Part shown: positions 18,518 to 26,837 of the stretch, piece by piece | How the letters are laid out: the number at the start of each line of letters is the position of its first letter | Numbering within the stretch: position 1 is the first letter of the stretch | Source of the DNA: Prochloron sp965198675 | GTDB taxonomy: Bacteria; Cyanobacteriota; Cyanobacteriia; Cyanobacteriales; Prochloraceae | Direction: 5' to 3' | DNA length: 64,000 nucleotides | Assembly (NCBI GenBank): GCA_965198675.1 | Contig: OZ240666.1 | Span: forward strand, 868,001 to 932,000 | Notes under the pieces: model-generated | Told to the model about the DNA's origin: nothing | The model's input: the letters and a program-made list of their open reading frames with translations, nothing else | Database searches by the model: none | Program-made: the position numbers and the translations under genes

Positions 18518-19681
18518 ATGCATATCGCTTGGCTGGGAAAAAAATCACCGTTTTGTGGCAATGTCACCTACGGTCGAGAAATCACTAATGGTCTATTAGA
18601 TCGGGGATACGAGGTTAGCTTTCTCCACTTTGCCCTCAAATACTCTCATTGCGAAAACTGGCCCGATTGTCCTGAGGTATTTCTCCCTTTTCTCTATAAA
18701 TCCCAGGTTTATACCATTCCCACCCCTAACTCTAGTAAAGTCTTGAGCCGCAGTCTCCAACAGCTCAAACCGGATCTGGTCCACGCTTCTCTCACCTTAT
18801 CCCCTTTGGACTTCCGGCTACCAGAAATCTGCGAGGAACTGAATTTACCCCTAGTGGCAACTTTCCATCCTCCTTTTGATAGTAAACTGCGCAATCTCAA
18901 ATCCAGTACCCAGTTTCTCACCTATCAACTATATGCCTCTTGTTTGGCTCATTACGACAGAGTGATCGTCTTTTCCCAACTGCAACGGGATTTACTCATT
19001 AAACTAGGGGTTCGGAAAGATAAACTGGCGGTAATTCCCAATGGAGTGGACGGGAGTAAATATTCCCCCGGACTTTCTTCTTTCAAAGAGCGTATGTCAG
19101 CGAAAAGACTGTTTGTTTACCAGGGAAGGATCGTCACGGAAAAGAATGTGGAGAGCATGTTGAAAGCTTGGAAGCACTCCCATATGGGTTCGGGCAGCAA
19201 ATTGGTTGTGGTGGGAGACGGACCCTTGGCGGAGTCCCTCAGAGCAATATACGGCGAGGATTTGGGCATTATTTGGCGAGGGTTTATCCCATCGGAAAGG
19301 GAGCGGATCCAGATTTTGAGGGGGGCTGACGTTTTCATTCTCCCTTCCTTGGTGGAGGGGTTATCCCTTTCCCTCCTGGAAGCCATGGCTTGTGGGGTGG
19401 CTTGTATCGCCACTGACGCCGGGGCTGACGGGGAGGTTTTAGAGTCCGGGGCTGGAGTAGTGCTCGATACTCAAGGAGTCACCACTCAGTTGAAAACTTT
19501 ATTGCCCCTATTTCGTGATCAGCCAGAGTTAACCCAGCTTCTGGGACAAAAAGCACGTCAGCGAGTTTTAGAGCGCTATACTTTAGATCGCAATATTACT
19601 AAACTGGAGCAGCTATATGGGGAAGTTTTGCGAGAGCGGCTTAATATCAGTAACCAGTTATCAGTAACCAGTTATCAGTGA
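18518..19681 (+). CDS. GT4-family glycosyltransferase
   Basis: 387 aa GT-B enzyme. N-terminal domain starts MHIAWLGKKSPFCGNVTYGRE; the C-terminal domain holds VYQGRIVTEKNVESML, VVGDGPLAESL and the donor-binding EGLSLSLLEAMACG (E-x7-E). It should use a nucleotide sugar to extend a glycolipid or polysaccharide. The last 12 residues (NISNQLSVTSYQ) and the stop lie in CAGTTATCAGTAAC repeats, so the true C-terminus may have been replaced. Confidence 0.85.
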   Translation: MHIAWLGKKSPFCGNVTYGREITNGLLDRGYEVSFLHFALKYSHCENWPDCPEVFLPFLYKSQVYTIPTPNSSKVLSRSLQQLKPDLVHASLTLSPLDFRLPEICEELNLPLVATFHPPFDSKLRNLKSSTQFLTYQLYASCLAHYDRVIVFSQLQRDLLIKLGVRKDKLAVIPNGVDGSKYSPGLSSFKERMSAKRLFVYQGRIVTEKNVESMLKAWKHSHMGSGSKLVVVGDGPLAESLRAIYGEDLGIIWRGFIPSERERIQILRGADVFILPSLVEGLSLSLLEAMACGVACIATDAGADGEVLESGAGVVLDTQGVTTQLKTLLPLFRDQPELTQLLGQKARQRVLERYTLDRNITKLEQLYGEVLRERLNISNQLSVTSYQ

Positions 19682-19791
19682 TTTGGGTTACAATTTGAGG
19701 TGAGGAAGTTCATCGGTTTGTGGTATTGGCAATCACAATCTTATTTATAAATTTAGTTACATAACAAAAGTTACTAATTTAGTTAAGCAAA

Positions 19792-19968
19792 ATGATGACG
19801 ATTACAAAGTTAATTGATAAGGTTGCCGTTCTTAAAACCATTCCCCCCTACCTCGCTCATCAGATTGAAATAGCTATGTGGTCTCAAGAAAAGTTAGATC
19901 AGTCTTCTCGAAAAGCACTGGAAAAATTATTGGTTTGGCTGGAAAATGAGACTGTTACTGTCCGGTAG
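19792..19968 (+). CDS. small hypothetical protein (58 aa)
   Basis: Open frame starting MMTITKLIDKVAVLKTIPPY and ending ENETVTVR. Helical, with no membrane segment. The phrase SQEKLDQSSRKALEKLLVWL suggests an amphipathic helix. Its codon use looks like real coding sequence, but I do not recognise it; it may be a small antitoxin-like accessory protein. Confidence 0.4.
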   Translation: MMTITKLIDKVAVLKTIPPYLAHQIEIAMWSQEKLDQSSRKALEKLLVWLENETVTVR

Positions 19969-20096
19969 ATTTGTTTCGCGCCAAGACGCAAAGACGCAAA
20001 GGAAGAAGCTGCATGATTATTGTAACAAATCTCCCTTTAAGGTGTATTCTTGGGTTACAATATTCAGAGGACAAGTATATTGGCTATGGCTTTACC

Positions 20097-20180
20097 ATGG
20101 AGAAAAAAAAATTTACCTACTGGCAAGATGAAGATATGTGGTTAGGATACCTGGAAGAGTATCCCAACTACGAGAAATAA
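20097..20180 (+). pseudogene. truncated HicB-like protein fragment
   Basis: MEKKKFTYWQDEDMWLGYLEEYPNY resembles the first strands of a HicB-type antitoxin family (..YWQDGDMWLGYLEEYPDY..). The frame stops after 27 residues, where family members continue with a helix. The preceding 120 bp are open but unlike the family. Likely a relic. Confidence 0.5.
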
Positions 20181-20256
20181 AAGATAGCCTGATTAAGCAC
20201 ATTATTAAAATGCTAAGTGATACCTAAACTTATGAGTTAAAAAGTAAAGGTTAGCT

Positions 20257-20523
20257 ATGACTGTAACACTGGGTCCAGATGGGCTTCAAGATGATATTGC
20301 AGCGGCGATCGCGAGTGTGATTGCAGTGGCGAATAAACCTGCTCGTCAATTAAATATTGATGTAATGGAAAGCATCATCAGTATAAATCAGCATTTTCAC
20401 AATGATGACTGGGTATGGCGAGTAAACTATGGAGATAAAGATTATATTGGGCGAAGAGGTGGAGATTTAATTATTGAAGTTAATCCCAAGGATATCACTA
20501 TTCAGAAAGTGTTTTGGGGTTAA
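20257..20523 (+). CDS. hypothetical small protein (88 aa)
   Basis: Begins MTVTLGPDGLQDDIAAAIAS and ends with DLIIEVNPKDITIQKVFWG. One helix plus several strands (NDDWVWRVNYGDKDYIGRRGG). A GGTTAGC region precedes the ATG but no strong ribosome site. Not recognised; it lies among toxin-antitoxin remnants. Confidence 0.5.
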   Translation: MTVTLGPDGLQDDIAAAIASVIAVANKPARQLNIDVMESIISINQHFHNDDWVWRVNYGDKDYIGRRGGDLIIEVNPKDITIQKVFWG

Positions 20524-20851
20524 TAATTAGGTGGTCAATTAGGATTTTGAGGATTACTCTCCTAAGGGTTATAGATCCAAAATTTTTGGATCTGCGGGTC
20601 TCTAATAGCCTGATTTCCTTGCCCAATCTTAGTTTGAAGCAATTGTAACGAAATGTAAATCAAGGGGGTCAGAGAATCCCTGAAATTCCCATTCTTTCGT
20701 TGACTCCCTTGAATAGCTTACCCCGTATAGGTTTGAACCCTGTCTCCCAAGAGACTATTGCCAATAATTTTTGATTATTGCCTGTTTTTTTACACCCCTC
20801 CGGAAAATGGGTGCTAGAATGCTCTCAGAATAACGGTTCTAGATCGGTGCC
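20524..20851. other. non-coding stretch before the CRISPR-like repeats
   Basis: No gene seen. Holds a near-perfect palindrome AGATCCAAAATTTTTGGATC at about 20573-20592 and, further on, TTGATTATTGCC/CAATAATTTTTGATTATTG inverted words. These may be hairpins; no known RNA is recognised. Confidence 0.4.
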
Positions 20852-21031
20852 CTTTAGACTTCCTCGGAAGTTAAATTAATGAAAACCTGTTATGATCTTT
20901 TTCTAGGACACCACCTCCGGTGCTTTAGACTTCCTCGGAAATTAAAATAAGGTCAACACTGTAGCCTTTGCTTTTATTGGATTGGGCGGCTGGATACTTT
21001 AGACTTCCTCGGAAGTTGAAATAAGGTCAAC
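20852..21031. CRISPR. degenerate three-repeat CRISPR-like array, no cas genes
   Basis: Three 35-bp direct repeats at 20852-20886, 20923-20957 and 20997-21031. Each begins CTTTAGACTTCCTCGGAA and ends GAAAAC or GGTCAAC. The unique spacers are 36 and 39 bp. The repeat contains the palindrome ACTTCCTCGGAAGT, as expected for a CRISPR hairpin. The 3' halves differ between copies, so the array is decayed. No cas gene is in the window. Sizes and regular spacing fit CRISPR, but three copies cannot prove it. Confidence 0.55.
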
Positions 21032-21325
21032 CCTGCGTGTTTCCATTTTATTTTCTAAAGTTACCCGTGCATAAGCTCTTCTATAGTGCGTCTAATAGGG
21101 GATTTAGAACTGCTCTAATATAGAGTTAGGAATGAACGGTTGAAAGAATTGAAACCCTGTAGGGGTTTTATAAACTAGCCTGCAATTCATTCGCAGGCGT
21201 ACTCCCATGACTTGAAACCTCATATTTGGTGATCTTGGCGATCGCCAACCATTCGGGTGTGGGTTTGCTCAGATTAGCATCTAGATGATAGAATTAAGTA
21301 GACTTACCACTGGTGCTGTAAGAAT
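21032..21325. other. non-coding stretch after the CRISPR-like repeats
   Basis: Contains GTTGAAAGAATTGAAACCCT followed by GTAGGGGTTTTATAAAC; the AAACCCTGTAGGGGTTTT part can form a hairpin. Then comes CCTGCAATTCATTCGCAGG, another short inverted pair. GATTGAAAC-like ends are common in cyanobacterial CRISPR repeats, but this word is single-copy here. No gene seen. Confidence 0.35.
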
Positions 21326-21550
21326 ATGACTGAACTATTTCGTCGCGTCATTGCAGAAATTGAAAAACTTCCAGAGGAGCAGCAAGATGGGATTGCAACT
21401 CTCCTTCTAGCTGAACTCAAAGACGAACAGGCTTGGAAAACCAGGTTTGAAGCAACAACTGATGAACAATGGGATAAACTAGCTGCAATGGTACACCAGG
21501 AAATTGCAAATGGGGAAACTGTCTCACTGGATGAAGTTTTCCCAGCTTGA
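21326..21550 (+). CDS. antitoxin of RelE/ParE-type module
   Basis: 74 aa, helical and acidic: IAEIEKLPEEQQDGIATLLLAELKDEQAW, ending ETVSLDEVFPA. This pattern occurs upstream of RelE/ParE-like toxins in cyanobacteria. The toxin gene starts three bases after the stop, so they form an operon. It should bind and neutralise that toxin and probably repress the operon. Confidence 0.72.
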   Translation: MTELFRRVIAEIEKLPEEQQDGIATLLLAELKDEQAWKTRFEATTDEQWDKLAAMVHQEIANGETVSLDEVFPA

Positions 21551-21553
21551 GCA

Positions 21554-21823
21554 ATGAAATCCACTCTCACCAGAACCTTCCGCAAGGAACTTAGACAACT
21601 GCCAGAGTCTGTACAAGAGCAGGCTGAAAAGGCCTATGTGCTCTGGCGGGAAGATCCTTATCACAACAGTTTACAATTTAAGAGAGTTAGTCAACGGCAA
21701 CCAATTTACTCTGTTCGTGTCAGCAGTAAGTACCGTGTTCTAGGTTTGCTAGAGTCTAATCACATTTACTGGTTTTGGATTGGAGCGCACGATGAGTATG
21801 ATGAGTTGCTTAAGCGGTTGTGA
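21554..21823 (+). CDS. RelE/ParE-superfamily toxin
   Basis: 89 aa with a RelE-like fold: TRTFRKELRQLPESVQEQAEKAY at the N-terminus, then FKRVSQRQPIYSVRVSSKYRVLGL and YWFWIGAHDEYDELL. The conserved R-x-x-Y-R strand and the IGxHDEYD end are typical. It probably inhibits translation by mRNA cleavage, or may act on gyrase as ParE does; sequence alone does not decide. Confidence 0.78.
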   Translation: MKSTLTRTFRKELRQLPESVQEQAEKAYVLWREDPYHNSLQFKRVSQRQPIYSVRVSSKYRVLGLLESNHIYWFWIGAHDEYDELLKRL

Positions 21824-22033
21824 ATTAGCTATGACGATGATATTGCAGTAATATCGCCATATTATCAGAGTCAACTGATAAAAGAGCTGCAAGATACTAA
21901 AGAGGCTGCTGCTTATCTAGAAGTGGCAATGGAAGATGGAACAACTGAAGAATTCCTCTTGGCTATTCGTAATGTAGCTAGAGCTTTAAATATTTTAACG
22001 ATTTCCAAACAAGCTTATTTCCACAAATGTTGA
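21824..22033 (+). pseudogene. truncated HigA-like addiction antidote
   Basis: The frame directly after the toxin stop encodes YYQSQLIKELQDTKEAAAYL and MEDGTTEEFLLAIRNVARA. This matches the N-terminal half of HigA-like addiction module antidote proteins. It lacks a proper start codon and the C-terminal helix-turn-helix: it runs into NILTISKQAYFHKC and a stop. Remnant of a second module fused to the end of the first. Confidence 0.6.
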
Positions 22034-22204
22034 ATCTTGTTACAATATCCCTAGAACAGGCGATCGCCTGTTGAGCAGCAATATTTCACTATACTAACAC
22101 AAGATTTCATTTTTTTGTCACGTTTTTTTTGTAACATTCAACACTTCTGCTTTTGTCCAGATTCGTTTTTCAGTGTCTCCCAACAAGAAGGGCTATGTTC
22201 GCTC

Positions 22205-22345
22205 ATGGGTTTATGGCGGTTCGCGCGGGATCAGGGAGAGGAATTGCCACCAGAACAACAAGCAGAGTTGGATAGATTAGTTGAAGCTGAATTGAGAGGG
22301 GCAACAGTCCGCACCGCTACATTGATGCAGCAAGGGAATTCATGA
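22205..22345 (+). CDS. small helical protein preceding an HNH gene remnant
   Basis: 46 aa from ATG 22205: MGLWRFARDQGEELPPEQQA followed by ELDRLVEAELRGATVRTATL. An acidic amphipathic helix protein of the type found just upstream of HNH endonucleases in cyanobacteria. Its stop overlaps the next start as ATGA. A longer in-frame version from 22115 has an unlikely Phe/Cys-rich start. Confidence 0.45.
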   Translation: MGLWRFARDQGEELPPEQQAELDRLVEAELRGATVRTATLMQQGNS

Positions 22346-22518
22346 ATCCGTATTACCTCGCCATCGCCAAACGAGCTAACCATCGTTGTGAGTACTGCAA
22401 AGCACCTGAAGTCGTTTTCAATTTTCCATTTGAGGTAGAGCATATCATTCCGCTCTGCCTTTCAGGTACAAATGACGAAGGCAATCTAGCCTATCGGGCG
22501 CGCCCTACAACTGATTGA
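22342..22518 (+). pseudogene. truncated HNH endonuclease
   Basis: Starts MNPYYLAIAKRANHRCEYCK and continues FPFEVEHIIPLCLSGTNDEG NLA. The C-x2-C and EVEHIIP..G..ND..NLA pieces are the first part of an HNH nuclease domain. The second half (the C-x-x-C-N..K and zinc ligands) is missing: the frame breaks at RARPTTD. Overlaps the preceding small gene by ATGA. Confidence 0.65.
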
Positions 22519-22582
22519 ACCCACCCCCCATCATACGCTTGGTAACTGTCAAGGTACGTGGTAACTGGTAACTGGTAACTGG

Positions 22583-23371
22583 TCACTGATTGATGACACG
22601 CCCTAGACTGGTAGGCTGTTCATAAACCCTTTTGAGGGTATTAACATCTCGAACAGAAACGGGTAAAGGATCGCGTACTTGAGAGAAATAGAGTGCATCG
22701 GTTTCCTGAAGACTGTGACCCCAAATTCCCAAAGCATGACCCATTTCGTGACGAATAGCGGCTACAGTGGAATCGTAACTCATACCTGGACTAATTTGGA
22801 TGGTCATGCGATGACGCAATATTGGGGGACTATCTTCGCTAAGATAGAATTTGTAATTGGTTTGAGCAGAACGTGCCCGAGGAATGTCGAATTTCCCTGT
22901 TTCCCGGTTAAAGGTAGGATTCCAAGGAGGAGCAGCATATTCAATGATAATATCTGCCTTTTCCCTTGATTGCACTTCCTCTAAGGGTAAATACTGCCCC
23001 CATTCTACCACCCCCGACTCTACTGCTTCTACCCATTTCCGGAAACGGCGAGTACTACCAGTATCTTCATCGGGGTTTTCTGGTCGTTGTATCCATACTT
23101 TAACAGGAAATTCTGACCACACTAAATAACCGACAGGAGTGGGTTCGACCTGAGAAAAGTAATCCCCTATACTATCTTTTGTCTGCCACAGTGCTAAAGA
23201 TGGAGGTAGGGGGTGAACCTGAGGTACAGGGAGACTCTGTTCACCCCTGGAGTTCGGAGCGATGGCTAATACCACCACTGCGATCGCCACCAACCAAAAG
23301 AATGTATTCCTCACCTTTTCATTACAGTTAAATAGTGTCAGGTGTTGATGGTAGATTTGACCCAATATCAT
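22583..23371 (-). CDS. matrixin-like zinc metalloprotease, secreted
   Basis: 262 aa. Hydrophobic signal segment NTFFWLVAIAVVVLAIAP near residues 22-39, so the product is probably exported. The zinc site HEMGHALGIWGHS (HExxHxxGxxH) marks a metzincin of the M10A type. It is followed by DALYFSQVRDPLPVSVRDVNTLKRVY, the usual C-terminal part of short bacterial matrixins. The real start may be GTG 23311, which gives a cleaner signal peptide. Substrate unknown. A run of GGTAACTGGTAACTGGTCAC heptamers lies just past the stop. Confidence 0.82.
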   Translation of the reverse strand: MILGQIYHQHLTLFNCNEKVRNTFFWLVAIAVVVLAIAPNSRGEQSLPVPQVHPLPPSLALWQTKDSIGDYFSQVEPTPVGYLVWSEFPVKVWIQRPENPDEDTGSTRRFRKWVEAVESGVVEWGQYLPLEEVQSREKADIIIEYAAPPWNPTFNRETGKFDIPRARSAQTNYKFYLSEDSPPILRHRMTIQISPGMSYDSTVAAIRHEMGHALGIWGHSLQETDALYFSQVRDPLPVSVRDVNTLKRVYEQPTSLGRVINQ

Positions 23372-23392
23372 ACATATGGTAACTGGTCACTG

Positions 23393-23623
23393 TTAATTCA
23401 GCCACCCACCACTTAAAACAATGGTTAAGCTAATAAAAATAATGCTTAAAGTCCAAGTAACGCGGTTGAGGGTTTTCTCTGCCGTCTTAGCACTGGTAAA
23501 TAACTGAGCTTGTCCTCCAATACCCCCAATACCATCTCCTTTGGGACTATGGAGCAATACCAATATTACCAGGAGAACACCAGATACAGCCCAGATAATT
23601 TGAATTAGTTGATCTATCTTCAT
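23393..23623 (-). CDS. secG: preprotein translocase subunit SecG
   Basis: 76 aa with two membrane helices. The central glycine-rich loop HSPKGDGIGGIGGQAQLF is the SecG signature. It stabilises SecYE during protein export. It lies 28 bp downstream of gpmI on the same strand, a gene pair seen in other cyanobacteria. Confidence 0.93.
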   Translation of the reverse strand: MKIDQLIQIIWAVSGVLLVILVLLHSPKGDGIGGIGGQAQLFTSAKTAEKTLNRVTWTLSIIFISLTIVLSGGWLN

Positions 23624-23651
23624 ATGATAACACCAATATAGTTGTTAGTGA

Positions 23652-25250
23652 TTAGAGGAAAATGCTCAGGGGTGTGGGACTTAATTTTACTTCATATTCT
23701 GCTCCTTGAATCAAAGAGCGACCTGTCATTTCCTCGGGTTGAGGTAATTTTAGGATGTCCAGAATGGTTGGGGCAATATTCGCTAACCTTCCGTCTTCTC
23801 GCAGGGCTACTTGTGTACCATGTCCGGGAATTTTCAATCCTTCCCCTTCTACTAGGATAAACGGTACCGGATTAGTAGTGTGGGCTGTCCAGGGATTTCC
23901 CTCTTCATCTCCCATGTATTCTGCATTACCGTGGTCTGCCGTAATTAAAGCTGTACCCCCTACCTTATTAATACTACCCAACAATCGTCCCAAACAACCG
24001 TCTACGGTTTCAATGGCGGACACGGCTGCTGACATATTCCCTGTATGTCCTACCATATCAGGATTGGCGTAGTTTATCACAACCATGGAGTAGATCCCCT
24101 TTTCAATGGCATTTATAGCTACGTCCGTCACCTCTGTGGCTGACATGGCGGGAGCTTTATCATAGGTAGCTACCATGGGACTTTGGATTAACTTCCGGTC
24201 TTCCCCGGGAAAAGGTTGTTCTAATCCACCATTGAAGAAATAGGTGACGTGGGGATATTTTTCCGTTTCTGCGGTGCGAAACTGAAGTAAACCCGCGTCT
24301 GAAATTACTTCTCCCAAAAGGTGGGTCAGATTTTGGGGTTCAAAAGCCACGGAAACGGGTAATTTGGGATCATATTGGGTAAAGGTAACGAAGCTGAGAG
24401 GGGCAATTTTTTCCCGTTCAAAGCCGTCAAAATCTTCTTTGAGGAAAGCATAGCAGAGTTGTCTGGCTCTGTCGGGACGGAAATTATAAAAAATCACCCC
24501 GTCACCCGGTGCTATTGCTCCTGAGGTTATTCTTGTGGGGGGAATAAATTCATCCCCCATGTCTTTCCCGTAGAAAGCTTGCAATACTTGGGCTGGGTTA
24601 CGTCCATCTCCTTTTCCATCGGTTGTCATGATATGGTAAGCTTGTTTCACCCGATCCCAACGGCGATCCCGATCCATAGCGTAATAGCGACCACTTATAG
24701 TACAGATCCGTCCCAAGCCAATTTTATCTATATATGCCTCAATCTTGCCAATGGCTTTAATGCCCTCAGTGGGTTTGGTATCTCGACCATCTGTAATAGC
24801 ATGGATACACACATCCCCCAAACCTTGAGACTTAGCTAGATCCAGCAAACCCAGTAAGTGAAGCAGGTGGGAATGGACTCCTCCTTCGGAACAAAGACCG
24901 ATTAAATGGAGTTTCCCCCCAGAGGAACGCACATCTCGACAGACTTCCCTCAGGGCTGGGTTTCGGAGGATGGATCTGTCTTCCACTGCATTGGAGATCC
25001 GTACTAACTCTTGGGGTACCACCCTTCCAGCGCCAATATTCAGGTGTCCCACTTCTGAATTTCCCATTTGACCTTCCGGTAGTCCTACATCTTTACCGGA
25101 AGCGTTAATCAGGGTGTGGGGATAAACTTCCCAAAGACTATCCATGACTGGTGTCTTCGCAACGGCAATAGCGTTTGTTGTGATTTTTTCTCCATAACCC
25201 CAGCCATCTAGAATAACTAGCACTACTGGTGGTTTAGATCTTTTTGCCAT
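23652..25250 (-). CDS. gpmI: 2,3-bisphosphoglycerate-independent phosphoglycerate mutase
   Basis: Interconverts 3- and 2-phosphoglycerate using a phosphoserine intermediate and two manganese ions. 532 aa. Motifs: VILDGWGYG, the active serine in GNSEVGHLNIGAGR, HAITDGRDTKP, DRDRRWDRV, VINYANPDMVGHTG and ITADHGNAE. Complete. Probably in an operon with secG. Confidence 0.96.
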   Translation of the reverse strand: MAKRSKPPVVLVILDGWGYGEKITTNAIAVAKTPVMDSLWEVYPHTLINASGKDVGLPEGQMGNSEVGHLNIGAGRVVPQELVRISNAVEDRSILRNPALREVCRDVRSSGGKLHLIGLCSEGGVHSHLLHLLGLLDLAKSQGLGDVCIHAITDGRDTKPTEGIKAIGKIEAYIDKIGLGRICTISGRYYAMDRDRRWDRVKQAYHIMTTDGKGDGRNPAQVLQAFYGKDMGDEFIPPTRITSGAIAPGDGVIFYNFRPDRARQLCYAFLKEDFDGFEREKIAPLSFVTFTQYDPKLPVSVAFEPQNLTHLLGEVISDAGLLQFRTAETEKYPHVTYFFNGGLEQPFPGEDRKLIQSPMVATYDKAPAMSATEVTDVAINAIEKGIYSMVVINYANPDMVGHTGNMSAAVSAIETVDGCLGRLLGSINKVGGTALITADHGNAEYMGDEEGNPWTAHTTNPVPFILVEGEGLKIPGHGTQVALREDGRLANIAPTILDILKLPQPEEMTGRSLIQGAEYEVKLSPTPLSIFL

Positions 25251-25391
25251 AATTATTGCCCTATATTATCGTATTCCACGCAATCCGATAGTACCACTGT
25301 CACTTGTTCTATTTGTTGAGTTTTACTTTTTTTTAATGTTTAACCGCAGATGTTCGCCGATATTGCTCCCTTGTTCGCAAGTTTTTCGTCC

Positions 25392-26480
25392 CTACATATT
25401 TTTAGAGTCATTCCGCATCTCTACTCCCGCGCGTATTCTGCACAATAGTTCATCTGTGATACCTTCCAAATCTTGTTTTACATCCATATAGGATACTCCA
25501 GCAAGTCTAATACTTGTCAAGAAATCTCTATGGTTCTCAGAAGGAATGATGATTTTGATTAAATACCACCGTCCCTCCTCTTCATATAATTTATTGGCAA
25601 AATCAACTAGTCCATTTGTTTTATGGGTGTGCAGTGTGAATCGACCCATCTGAGACGCGATTCTCGGACTGACAAGCTCAGGTATTATGGGTAGAGGAAA
25701 AGCTTGGTCTATGTCAACCGACTCTGGTTGGTGGCCTTTCTGCGATAAATCAATATATTGATTTAGCAATTCTACTTCCGCTTCTACACTTATAGCACGA
25801 CTATTAGTGATGATTTCTTTTAGTTCTCTTGGTTCTAATATCCATACTGCTGCATCAGAAATTTTTCTAGCTTCTACTTTATCCTGATAATTTTTATCTT
25901 TAAATGCTTCCTCAATCCTTGTTTTTATTTCCTCCTCTTTTTTCTTTTTGTTCTCATATTTTTTAATGGCCAAAAACAACGCCATTAGACTACTTTTAGA
26001 CCAATCTAGCAGACGTGTAGTAAAACCATGGTGTTGCATCAAGAAAAGCCATTCTATTCTTTCTTGTGGCAATCTAGTAAGAAGTGGTGAAGCAAATTGC
26101 TTAAATCTTTTAAAAGCATATTTTTCTAGGATTAAAATCTTCTTTTTATCTACCTTTAACTCTTGGATTTCTTCGCCTTTTACCCGAGACTCTTGTTGTT
26201 CGATTCCTAGTGACCTTATATTAGAAGGACAGATAAGACCAGGCTCACATTTATAGTCATCTTGAGTAATACCCCTAAACCATGGACTTAGCTCTCCCGA
26301 ATAAAACTTTTTGTTTTCATGAGCTGGTTTTTGCTCTTCAGAAACTTGTCTTTCACTAGCGTTCTTGCGCCAATGATATGTTATACTATCAACAAGATCA
26401 CGAAACTCTCCCATACTGTTGGCAGTAAAGGTTAAAACTGGATCGTCTTTTTCTTTTTGCTTTTTAACTATCTCTACCAT
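25392..26480 (-). CDS. FRG domain-containing protein
   Basis: 362 aa. FRG domain signatures: SPWFRGITQDDYKCEPGL (about 65-84) and LMQHHGFTTRLLDWSKSSLMALFLAI (about 146-172). The family is named for the FRG motif and has no proven activity. FRG proteins often sit in variable regions or near defence genes. The stretch around residue 175-200 is a charged helix (KKYENKKKKEEEIKTRIEEA). Isolated gene in a long low-content neighbourhood. Confidence 0.78.
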   Translation of the reverse strand: MVEIVKKQKEKDDPVLTFTANSMGEFRDLVDSITYHWRKNASERQVSEEQKPAHENKKFYSGELSPWFRGITQDDYKCEPGLICPSNIRSLGIEQQESRVKGEEIQELKVDKKKILILEKYAFKRFKQFASPLLTRLPQERIEWLFLMQHHGFTTRLLDWSKSSLMALFLAIKKYENKKKKEEEIKTRIEEAFKDKNYQDKVEARKISDAAVWILEPRELKEIITNSRAISVEAEVELLNQYIDLSQKGHQPESVDIDQAFPLPIIPELVSPRIASQMGRFTLHTHKTNGLVDFANKLYEEEGRWYLIKIIIPSENHRDFLTSIRLAGVSYMDVKQDLEGITDELLCRIRAGVEMRNDSKNM

Positions 26481-26837
26481 CGGCTCCTCCTAAAATCCTG
26501 ATCAAGCTTGGCTAGTACATCAGTACTATAAGAGACAAGATCTAACACCTTGATAATTATCATATAATTTATTTCAAGCAGTGTCAAGACCTAATCTGAG
26601 AAAACTAGATTAAAGTACAGGCGTTTGGTCACTCAACCAGATCAACTCCTTTATAGCACTACGAGGTTAAGTAAGGACATATAGTTCTCCAGAAGTACGA
26701 ACCTAGTACACATGGGGTGGACTTCCGAACTCGCCCGCAATTTATTCGTTGGTGAAACACCAGCTAAGTGTCCTACAATGTGATACTAGCGCTATATTTT
26801 CTCTTTGCGACTTTGCGCCTTTGCGCGAGTATAAAAA
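26481..26837. other. intergenic region upstream of miaB
   Basis: No gene or RNA recognised over about 350 bp. The end (26800-26828) is a CTTTGCGACTTTGCGCCTTT heptamer tract of the same family as 13401-13432, directly before the miaB start. Confidence 0.4.
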
